DNA from: Pratylenchus scribneri
Taxonomy: Eukaryota > Nematoda > Chromadorea > Rhabditida > Pratylenchidae
DNA length: 64,000 nucleotides
Reading direction: 5' to 3'
Assembly: GCA_030063045.1 (NCBI GenBank)
Contig: JAQSEB010000138.1
Coordinates: 1-64,000 of the forward strand
The translations under genes were made by a program, and so were the position numbers. The notes below the pieces were generated by a model that was not told where the DNA came from, searched no databases, and saw only the letters and a program-made list of their open reading frames with translations. Shown here piece by piece: positions 52,572 through 64,000 of the stretch (its first letter is position 1; every line of letters begins with the position of its first letter).

Positions 52572-55500
52572 ACTTTATTTTTATTCAATTCTTCCATATT
52601 GATTTTTTATGAATTTTTATTTTATTATATCCATATATAGGGTATTTAAGGGGTATGAAACATTTTATGGCCTAGGTTTTGAACTTTTTGGAATTTTTTT
52701 AATTCCATCGTATTCTCCATCTAAATCTACAGGCGAACGTCAATTTATTTTCTTTAAATTCTTCCATATTGATTTTTTATGAATTTTTATTTTATTATAT
52801 CCATATATAGGGTATTTAAGGGGTATGAAACATTTTATGGCCTAGGTTTTGAACTTTTTGGAATTTTTTTTTAATTCCATCGTATTCTCCATCTAAATCT
52901 ACAGGCGAACGTCAATTTATTTTCTTTAAATTCTTCCATATTGATTTTTTATGAATTTTTATTTTATTATATCCATATATAGGGTATTTAAGGGGTATGA
53001 AACATTTTATGGCCTAGGTTTTGAACTTTTTGGAATTTTTTTAATTCCATCGTATTCTCCATCTAAATCTACAGGCGAACGTCAATTTATTTTCTTTAAA
53101 TTCTTCCATATTGATTTTTTATGAATTTTTATTTTATTATATCCATATATAGGGTATTTAAGGGGTATGAAACATTTTATGGCCTAGGTTTTGAACTTTT
53201 TGGACTTTTTTTAATTCCATCGTATTCTCTATCTAAATCTATAGGCGAACGTCACTTTATTTTTATTCAATTCTTCCATATTGATTTTTTATGAATTTTT
53301 ATTTTATTATATCCATATATAGGGTATTTAAGGGGTATGAAACATTTTATGGCCTAGGTTTTGAACTTTTTGGAATTTTTTTAATTCCATCGTATTCTCC
53401 ATCTAAATCTACAGGCGAACGTCAATTTATTTTCTTTAAATTCTTCCATATTGATTTTTTATGAATTTTTATTTTATTATATCCATATATAGGGTATTTA
53501 AGGGGTATGAAACATTTTATGGCCTAGGTTTTGAACTTTTTGGAATTTTTTTTTAATTCCATCGTATTCTCCATCTAAATCTACAGGCGAACGTCAATTT
53601 ATTTTCTTTAAATTCTTCCATATTGATTTTTTATGAATTTTTATTTTATTATATCCATATATAGGGTATTTAAGGGGTATGAAACATTTTATGGCCTAGG
53701 TTTTGAACTTTTTGGAATTTTTTTTTAATTCCATCGTATTCTCCATCTAAATCTACAGGCGAACGTCAATTTATTTTCTTTAAATTCCTCCATATTGATT
53801 TTTTATGAATTTTTAAATATATTATATCCATATATAGGGTATTTAAGGGATTTGAAACATTTTATGGCCTAGGTTTTGAACTTTTTGGAATTTTTTTAAT
53901 TCCATCGTATTCTCCATCTAAATCTACAGGCGAACGTCAATTTATTTTCTTTAAATTCCTCCATATTGATTTTTTATGAATTTTTATTATATTATATCCA
54001 TATATGGGGTATTTAAGGGATTTGAAACATTTTATGGCCTAGGTTTTGAACTTTTTTGAATTTTTTTAATTCCATCGTATTCTCCATCTAAATCTACAGG
54101 CGAACGTCAATTTATTTTCTTTAAATTCCTCCATATTGATTTTTTATGAATTTTTATTTTATTATATCCATATATGGGGTATTTAAGGGGTATGAAACAT
54201 TTTATGGCCTAGGTTTTGAACTTTTTTGAATTTTTTTAATTCCATCGTATTCTTCATCTAAATCTACAGGCGAACGTCAATTAATTTTTATTGAATTCTT
54301 CCATATTGATTTTTTATGAATTTTTATTTTATTATATCCATATATGGGGTATTTAAGGGGTATGAAACATTTTATGGCCTAGGTTTTGAACTTTTTGGAA
54401 TTTTTTTAATTCCATCGTATTCTTCATCTAAATCTACAGGCGAACGTCATTTTATTTTTATTCATTTCATCCATTTTGATTTTTTTTGAATTTTGATTTT
54501 ATTATATCCATATATGGGGTATTTCAAGGATTTGAAACATTTTATGGCCTAGGTTTTGAACTTTTTTGAATTTTTTTAATTCCATCGTATTCTCCATCTA
54601 AATCTACAGGCGAACGTCACTTTATTTTTATTCATTTCATACATATTGATTTTTTATGAATTTTTAAATATATTATATACATATATGGGGTATTTCAAGG
54701 GTTTGAAACATTTTATGGCCTAGGTTTTGAACTTTTTGGAATTTTTTTAATTCCATCGTATTCTCCATCGAAATCTACAGGCGAACGTCATTTTATTTTT
54801 ATTCATTTCATACATATTGATTTTTTATAAATTTTTAAATATATTAAATCCATATATAGGCTATTTAAGGGGTTTGAAACATTTTATGGCCTAGGTTTTG
54901 AACTTTTTTGAATTTTTTTAATTCCATCGTATTCTTCATCTAAATCTACAGACGAACGTCATTTTATTTTTATTCAATTCCTCCATATTGATTTTTTATG
55001 AATTTTTAAATATATTAAATCCATATATAGGCTATTTAAGGGGTTTGAAACATTTTATGGCCTAGGTTTTGAACTATTGGGAATTTTTTTAATTCCATCG
55101 TATTCTTCATCTAAATCTACAGGCGAACGTCATTTTATTTTTATTCAATTCATCCATATTGATTTTTTATGAATTTTTAAATATATTAAATCCATATATA
55201 GGCTATTTAAGGGGTTTGAAACATTTTATGGCCTAGGTTTTGAACTTTTGGGAATTTTTTTAATTCCATCGTATTCTTCATCTAAATCTACAGGCGAACG
55301 TCATTTTATTTTTATTCATTTCATCCATTTTGATTTTTTTTGAATTTTGATTTTATTATATCCATATATGGGGTATTTCAAGAGTTTGAAACATTTTATG
55401 GCCTAGGTTTTGAACTTTTTTGAATTTTTTTAATTCCATCGTATTCTCCATCTAAATCTACAGGCGAACGTCACTTTATTTTTATTCATTTCATACATAT

Positions 55501-58500
55501 TGATTTTTTATGAATTTATAAATATATTATATACATATATGGGGTATTTCAAGGGTTTGAAACATTTTATGGCCTAGGTTTTGAACTTTTTTGAATTTTT
55601 TTAATTCCATCGTATTCTCCATCTAAATCTACAGGCGAACGTCACTTTATTTTTATTCATTTCATACATATTGATTTTTTATGAATTTTTAAATATATTA
55701 TGTACATATATGGGGTATTTCAAGGGTTTGAAACATTTTATGGCCTAGGTTTTGAACTTTTTGGAATTTTTTTAATTCCATCGTATTCTCCATCGAAATC
55801 TACAGGCGAACGTCATTTTATTTTTATTCAATTCATCCATATTGATTTTTTATGAATTTTTAAATATATTAAATCCATATATAGGCTATTTAAGGGGTTT
55901 GAAACATTTTATGGCCTAGGTTTTGAACTTTTGGGAATTTTTTTAATTCCATCGTATTCTTCATCTAAATCTACAGGCGAACGTCATTTTATTTTTATTC
56001 ATTTCATCCATTTTGATTTTTTTTGAATTTTGATTTTATTATATCCATATATGGGGTATTTCAAGGGTTTGAAACATTTTATGGCCTAGGTTTTGAACTT
56101 TTTGGAATTTTTTTAATTCCATCGTATTCTCCATCTAAATCTACAGGCGAATGTCACTTTATTTTTATTCAATTCATCCATATTGATTTTTTATGAATTT
56201 TTAAATATATTATATACATATATGGGGTATTTCAAGGGTTTGAAACATTTTATGGCCTAGGTTTTGAACTTTTTTGAATTTTTTTAATTCCATCGTATTC
56301 TTCATCTAAATCTACAGGCGAACGTCATTTTATTTTTATTCATTTCATACATATTGATTTTTTATAAATTTTTAAATATATTAAATCCATATATAGGCTA
56401 TTTAAGGGGTTTGAAACATTTTATGGCCTAGGTTTTGAACTTTTTGGAATTTTTTTAATTCCATCGTATTCTCCATCGAAATCTACAGGCGAACGTCATT
56501 TTATTTTTATTCAATTCATCCATATTGATTTTTTATGAATTTTGATTTTATTATATCCATATATGGGGTATTTCAAGGGTTTGAAACATTTTATGGCCTA
56601 GGTTTTGAACTTTTTGGAATTTTTTTAATTCCATCGTATTCTCCATCTAAATCTACAGGCGAATGTCACTTTATTTTTATTCAATTCATCCATATTGATT
56701 TTTTATGAATTTTTAAATATATTATATACATATATGGGGTATTTCAAGGGTTTGAAACATTTTATGGCGTAGGTTTTGAACTTTTTGGAATTTTTTTAAT
56801 TCCATCGTATTCTTCATCTAAATCTACAGGCGAACGTCAATTTATTTTCTTTAAATTCCTCCATATTGATTTTTTATGAATTTTTAAATATATTATATAC
56901 ATATATGGGGTATTTCAAGGGTTTGAAACATTTTATGGCCTAGGTTTTGAACTTTTTTGAATTTTTTTAATTCCATCGTATTCTCCATCTATATCTACAG
57001 GCGAATGTCTTTTTATTTTTATTCAATTCATCCATATTGATTTTTTATGAATTTTTAAATATATTATATACATATATGGGGTATTTCAAGGGTTTGAAAC
57101 ATTTTATGGCCTAGGTTTTGAACTTTTTGGAATTTTTTTAATTCCATCGTATTCTTCATCTATATCTACAGGCGAATGTCTTTTTATTTTTATTCAATTC
57201 ATACATATTTATTTTTTATGAATTTTTAAATATATTATATCCATATATAGGGTATTTAAGGGGTTTGAAACATTTTATGGCCTAGGTTTTGAACTTTTTG
57301 GAATTTTTTTAATTCCATCGTATTCTCCATCTAAATCTACAGGCGAACGTCAATTTATTTTTATTCAATTCATCCATATTGATTTTTTATGAATTTTTAA
57401 ATATATTATATACATATATGGGGTATTTCAAGGGTTTGAAACATTTTATGGCCTAGGTTTTGAACTTTTTTGAATTTTTTTAATTCCATCGTATTCTTCA
57501 TCTAAATCTACAGGCGAACGTCATTTTATTTTTATTCATTTCATACATATTGATTTTTTATAAATTTTTAAATATATTAAATCCATATATAGGCTATTTA
57601 AGGGGTTTGAAACATTTTATGGCCTAGGTTTTGAACTTTTTTGAATTTTTTTAATTCCATCGTATTCTTCATCTAAATCTACAGGCGAACGTCATTTTAT
57701 TTTTATTCATTTCATCCATATTGATTTTTTATGAATTTTTAAATATATTAAATCCATATATAGGCTATTTAAGGGGTTTGAAACATTTTATGGCCTAGGT
57801 TTTGAACTTTTGGGAATTTTTTTAATTCCATCGTATTCTTCATCTAAATCTACAGGCGAACGTCATTTTATTTTTATTCAATTCATACATATTGATTTTT
57901 TATGAATTTTTAAATATATTATATACATATATGGGGTATTTCAAGGGTTTGAAACATTTTATGGCCTAGGTTTTGAACTTTTTGGAATTTTTTTAATTCC
58001 ATCGTATTCTCCATCGAAATCTACAGGCGAACGTCATTTTATTTTTATTCATTTCATACATATTGATTTTTTATAAATTTTTAAATATATTAAATCCATA
58101 TATAGGCTATTTAAGGGGTTTGAAACATTTTATGGCCTAGGTTTTGAACTTTTTGGAATTTTTTTAATTCCATCGTATTCTCCATCTAAATCTACAGGCG
58201 AATGTCACTTTATTTTTATTCAATTAATCCATATATTTATTTTTTATGAATTTTTAAATATATTATATACATATATGGGGTATTTCAAGGGTTTGAAACA
58301 TTTTATGGCCTAGGTTTTGAACTTTTTGGAATTTTTTTAATTCCATCGTATTCTTCATCGAAATCTACAGGCGAACGTCATTTTATTTTTATTCAATTCC
58401 TCCATATTGATTTTTTATGAATTTTTAAATATATTATATACATATATGGGGTATTTCAAGGGTTTGAAACATTTTATGGCCTAGGTTTTGAACTTTTTGG

Positions 58501-61500
58501 AATTTTTTTAATTCCATCGTATTCTCCATCGAAATCTACAGGCGAACGTCATTTTATTTTTATTCAATTCCTCCATATTGATTTTTTATGAATTTTTAAA
58601 TATATTAAATCCATATATAGGCTATTTAAGGGGTTTGAAACATTTTATGGCCTAGGTTTTGAACTTTTGGGAATTTTTTTATTTCCATCGTATTCTTCAT
58701 CTAAATCTACAGGCGAATGTCAATTTATTTTTATTCAATTCATCCATATTGATTTTTTATGAATTTTTATTTTATTATATCCATATATGGGGTATTTAAG
58801 GGGTTTGAAACATTTTATGGCCTAGGTTTTGAACTTTTTGGAATTTTTTTAATTCCATCGTATTCTCCATCTAAATCTACAGGCGAACGTCATTTTATTT
58901 TTATTCAATTCATCCATATTGATTTTTTATGAATTTTTATTTTATTATATCCATATATGGGGTATTTAAGGGGTTTGAAACATTTTATGGCCTAGGTTTT
59001 GAACTTTTTGGAATTTTTTTTTAATTCCCTCGTATTCTTCATCTAAATCTACAGGCGAACGTCATTTTATTTTTATTCAATTCATCCATATTGATTTTTT
59101 ATGAATTTTTAAATATATTAAATCCATATATAGGCTATTTAAGGGGTTTGAAACATTTTATGGCCTAGGTTTTGAACTTTTGGGAATTTTTTTAATTCCA
59201 TCGTATTCTTCATCTAAATCTACAGGCGAACGTCATTTTATTTTTATTCAATTCATCCATATTGATTTTTTATGAATTTTTATTTTATTATATCCATATA
59301 TGGGGTATTTAAGGGGTTTGAAACATTTTATGGCCTAGGTTTTGAACTTTTTGGAATTTTTTTAATTCCATCGTATTCTCCATCTAAATCTACAGGCGAA
59401 CGTCATTTTATTTTTATTCAATTCATCCATATTGATTTTTTATGAATTTTTATTTTATTATATCCATATATGGGGTATTTAAGGGGTTTGAAACATTTTA
59501 TGGCCTAGGTTTTGAACTTTTTTGAATTTTTTTAATTCCATCGTATTCTCCATCTAAATCTACAGGCGAACGTCATTTTATTTTTATTCATTTCATACAT
59601 ATTGATTTTTTATAAATTTTTAAATATATTAAATCCATATATAGGCTATTTAAGGGGTTTGAAACATTTTATGGCCTAGGTTTTGAACTTTTTTGAATTT
59701 TTTTAATTCCATCGTATTCTCCATCGAAATCTACAGGCGAACGTCATTTTATTTTTATTCAATTCATCCATATTGATTTTTTATGAATTTTTAAATATAT
59801 TAAATCCATATATAGGCTATTTAAGGGGTTTGAAACATTTTATGGCCTAGGTTTTGAACTTTTGGGAATTTTTTTAATTCCATCGTATTCTTCATCTAAA
59901 TCTACAGGCGAACGTCATTTTATTTTTATTCATTTCATCCATTTTGATTTTTTTTGAATTTTGATTTTATTATATCCATATATGGGGTATTTCAAGGGTT
60001 TGAAACATTTTATGGCCTAGGTTTTGAACTTTTTGGAATTTTTTTAATTCCATCGTATTCTCCATCTAAATCTACAGGCGAATGTCACTTTATTTTTATT
60101 CAATTAATCCATATATTTATTTTTTATGAATTTTTAAATATATTATATACATATATGGGGTATTTCAAGGGTTTGAAACATTTTATGGCCTAGGTTTTGA
60201 ACTTTTTGGAATTTTTTTAATTCCATCGTATTCTTCATCTATATCTACAGGCGAAAGTCATTTTATTTTTATTCAATTCCTCCATATTGATTTTTTATGA
60301 ATTTTTAAATATATTATATCAATATATGGGGTATTTAAGGGGTTTGAAACATTTTATGGCCTAAGTTTTGAACTTTTTGGAATTTTTTTAATTCCATCGT
60401 ATTCTCCATCTAAATCTACAGGCGAACGTCACTTTATTTTTATTCAATTCATTCATATTGATTTTTTATGAATTTTTAAATATATTACATCAATATATGG
60501 GGTATTTAAGGGGTTTGAAACATTTTATGGCCTAAGTTTTGAACTTTTTGGAATTTTTTTAATTCCATCGTATTCTCCATCTAAATCTACAGGCGAACGT
60601 CACTTTATTTTTATTCAATTCATTCATATTGATTTTTTATGAATTTTTATTTTATTATATCCATATATGGGGTATTTAAGGGGTTTGAAACATTTTATGG
60701 CCTAGGTTTTGAACTTTTTGGAATTTTTTTAATTCCATCGTATTCTCCATCTAAATCTACAGGCGAACGTCATTTTATTTTTATTCAATTCATCCATATT
60801 GATTTTTTATGAATTTTTATTTTATTATATCCATATATGGGGTATTTAAGGGGTTTGAAACATTTTATGGCCTAGGTTTTGAACTTTTTGGAATTTTTTT
60901 ATTTCCATCGTATTCTTCATCTAAATCTACAGGCGAACGTCAATTTATTTTTATTCAATTCATCCATATTGATTTTTTATGAATTTTTATTTTATTATAT
61001 CCATATATGGGGTATTTAAGGGGTTTGAAACATTTTATGGCCTAGGTTTTGAACTTTTTGGAATTTTTTTAATTCCATCGTATTCTCCATCTAAATCTAC
61101 AGGCGAACGTCATTTTATTTTTATTCAATTCATCCATATTGATTTTTTATGAATTTTTATTTTATTATATCCATATATGGGGTATTTAAGGGGTTTGAAA
61201 CATTTTATGGCCTAGGTTTTGAACTTTTTGGAATTTTTTTTTAATTCCCTCGTATTCTTCATCTAAATCTACAGGCGAACGTCATTTTATTTTCTTTAAA
61301 TTCCTCCATATTGATTTTTTATGAATTTTTATTTTATTATATCCATATATGGGGTATTTAAGGGGTTTGAAACATTTTATGGCCTAGGTTTTGAACTTTT
61401 TGGAATTTTTTTAATTCCATCGTATTCTCCATCTATATCTACAGGCGAACGTCATTTTATTTTTATTCAATTCATCCATATTGATTTTTTATGAATTTTT

Positions 61501-64000
61501 AATATATAATAGCCTTATATAGGGTATTTAAGGGGTTTGAAACATTTTATGGCCTAGGTTTTGAACTTTTTGGAATTTTTTTTTAATTCCCTCGTATTCT
61601 TCATCTAAATCTACAGGCGAACGTCATTTTATTTTCTTTAAATTCCTCCATATTGATTTTTTATGAATTTTTATTTATTATATCCATATATAGGGTATTT
61701 AAGGGATTTGAAACATTTTATGGCCTAGGTTTTGAACTTTTTGGAATTTTTTTTTAATTCCATCGTATTCTCCATCTAAATCTACAGGCGAATGTCAATT
61801 TATTTTCTTTAAATTCCTCCATATTGATTTTTTATGAATTTTTATTTATTATATCCATATATGGGGTATTTAAGGGGTTTGAAACATTTTATGGCCTAGG
61901 TTTTGAACTTTTTGGAATTTTTTTAATTCCATCGTATTCTCTATCTAAATCTATAGGCGAACGTCACTTTATTTTTATTCAATTCTTCCATATTGATTTT
62001 TTATGAATTTTTATTTTATTATATCCATATATGGGGTATTTAAGGGGTTTGAAACATTTTATGGCCTAGGTTTTGAACTTTTTGGAATTTTTTTAATTCC
62101 ATCGTATTCTCTATCTAAATCTATAGGCGAACGTCACTTTATTTTTATTCAATTCTTCCATATTGATTTTTTATGAATTTTTGAATATATTATATCCATA
62201 TATAGGGTATTTAAGGGATTTGAAACATTTTATGGCCTAGGTTTTGAACTTTTTGGACTTTTTTTAATTTCATCGTATTCTTCATCTAAATCTACAGGCG
62301 AACGTCACTTTATTTTTATTCAATTCTTCCATATTGATTTTTTATGAATTTTTATTTATTATATCCATATATGGGGTATTTAAGGGGTTTGAAACATTTT
62401 ATGGCCTAGGTTTTGAACTTTTTGGAATTTTTTTTTAATTCCATCGTATTCTCCATCTAAATCTACAGGCGAACGTCAATTTATTTTTATTCAATTCTTC
62501 CATATTGATTTTTTATGAATTTTTGAATATATTATATCCATATATAGGGTATTTAAGGGATTTGAAACATTTTATGGCCTAGGTTTTGAACTTTTTGGAC
62601 TTTTTTTAATTCCATCGTATTCTCCATCGAAATCTACAGGCGAACGTCACTTTATTTTTATTCAATTCTTCCATATTGATTTTTTATGAATTTTTATTTA
62701 TTATATCCATATATAGGGTATTTAAGGGGTTTGAAACATTTTATGGCCTAGGTTTTGAACTTTTTGGAATTTTTTTTTAATTCCATCGTATTCTCCATCT
62801 AAATCTACAGGCGAACGTCAATTTATTTTCTTTAAATTCCTCCATATTGATTTTTTATGAATTTTTATTTATTATATCCATATATAGGGTATTTAAGGGA
62901 TTTGAAACATTTTATGGCCTAGGTTTTGAACTTTTTGGAATTTTTTTTATTTCCATCGTATTCTTCATCTAAATCTACAGGCGAACGTCAATTTATTTTT
63001 ATTCAATTCATCCATATTGATTTTTTATGAATTTTTATTTTATTATATCCATATATGGGGTATTTAAGGGGTTTGAAACATTTTATGGCCTAGGTTTTGA
63101 ACTTTTTGGAATTTTTTTAATTCCATCGTATTCTCCATCTAAATCTACAGGCGAACGTCATTTTATTTTTATTCAATTCATCCATATTGATTTTTTATGA
63201 ATTTTTATTTTATTATATCCATATATGGGGTATTTAAGGGGTTTGAAACATTTTATGGCCTAGGTTTTGAACTTTTTGGAATTTTTTTTTAATTCCATCG
63301 TATTCTCCATCTAAATCTACAGGCGAACGTCAATTTATTTTCTTTAAATTCCTCCATATTGATTTTTTATGAATTTTTATTTATTATATCCATATATAGG
63401 GTATTTAAGGGATTTGAAACATTTTATGGCCTAGGTTTTGAACTTTTTGGAATTTTTTTTAATTCCCTCGTATTCTTCATCTAAATCTACAGGCGAACGT
63501 CATTTTATTTTCTTTAAATTCCTCCATATTGATTTTTTATGAATTTTTATTTATTATATCCATATATAGGGTATTTAAGGGATTTGAAACATTTTATGGC
63601 CTAGGTTTTGAACTTTTTGGAATTTTTTTAATTCCATCGTATTCTCCATCGAAATCTACAGGCGAACGTCACTTTATTTTTATTCAATTCTTCCATATTG
63701 ATTTTTTATGAATTTTTATTTATTATATCCATATATAGGGTATTTAAGGGGTTTGAAACATTTTATGGCCTAGGTTTTGAACTTTTTGGAATTTTTTTTT
63801 AATTCCATCGTATTCTCCATCTAAATCTACAGGCGAACGTCAATTTATTTTCTTTAAATTCCTCCATATTGATTTTTTATGAATTTTTATTTATTATATC
63901 CATATATAGGGTATTTAAGGGATTTGAAACATTTTATGGCCTAGGTTTTGAACTTTTTGGAATTTTTTTTTAATTCCATCGTATTCTCCATCTAAATCTA
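52566..64000 (+). repeat. 171-bp satellite array, right arm (about 67 units, runs off the window)
   Basis: Same unit, orientation and phase as the left arm. The first units (52.6-53.8 kb) carry the GGGGTATGAAAC variant, as do the last left units (29.0-30.5 kb). Further right, blocks repeat the variant order of the left arm: CAGACGAACG at 54952 (also 22350, 24741), AGGCGAAAGTC at about 60255 (also 27651), AATAGCCTTATAT at 61509 (also 28731). Units after about 61.6 kb often have ATTTATTATATCC (2 bp shorter). Confidence 0.97.

Noticed and set aside
19889..64000. Primate alpha satellite, suggested by the 171-bp period
   Set aside because: Only the length agrees; the unit sequence, flanking genes and element are not primate.

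Overview
The window is eukaryotic and most likely from a nematode. Its left end holds the 3' part of an intron-rich alpha-spectrin gene that is very close to nematode SPC-1. The rest is AT-rich satellite DNA interrupted by one complete Polinton/Maverick (polintovirus-like) element. The nematode assignment rests on the spectrin sequence, the intron style and a nematode-type Argonaute PAZ fragment carried by the Polinton. It is an inference from reading, not a database match.

Layout. (1) 1-1382: foldback and GGAAC-rich repeats. (2) 1383-14261, + strand: 13 exons encoding the last 956 residues of alpha-spectrin, i.e. spectrin repeats followed by EF-hands. The exon lengths sum to an exact multiple of three. 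The introns carry minisatellites and MITE-like foldbacks. (3) 14262-19888: 3' flank, a 23-bp minisatellite of about 3.6 kb, and a short unassigned interval. (4) 19889-30541 and 52566-64000: a 171-bp tandem satellite with higher-order structure that runs off the window. (5) 30542-52565: a 22,024-bp Polinton inside the satellite, flanked by a perfect 6-bp duplication (AACGTC), with AG...CT ends and terminal inverted repeats of about 194 bp.

The Polinton has the full morphogenesis and replication set, with open frames throughout: A32-like packaging ATPase, retroviral-type integrase with chromodomain, penton-like minor capsid protein, double jelly-roll major capsid protein, adenain-type cysteine protease and protein-primed family B DNA polymerase. 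Small virion-type proteins accompany them. The structural genes and integrase run rightward from the left TIR. The polymerase, a zinc-ribbon protein and a PAZ-domain protein run leftward. Many genes have their own TATATAAG/TATATAAA/TATAAAA box 40-60 bp before the ATG.

The most interesting part is the accessory module at about 41-44 kb. It contains a protein that looks like the linker and PAZ domain of an Argonaute without PIWI, which makes it a candidate RNA-silencing decoy. Divergently transcribed from it is a protein resembling the ADP-ribosyl cyclase/NAD glycohydrolase fold. The 233-bp gap between them carries two perfect CRE palindromes (ATGACGTCAT). The penton-like protein is also unusual: about 600 residues of mucin-like Thr-rich repeats and GINRF-motif repeats are inserted between its conserved ends. 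One gene near the left end is split by a +1 frame change. The right 3.8 kb of the element is purine-rich and has no convincing gene.
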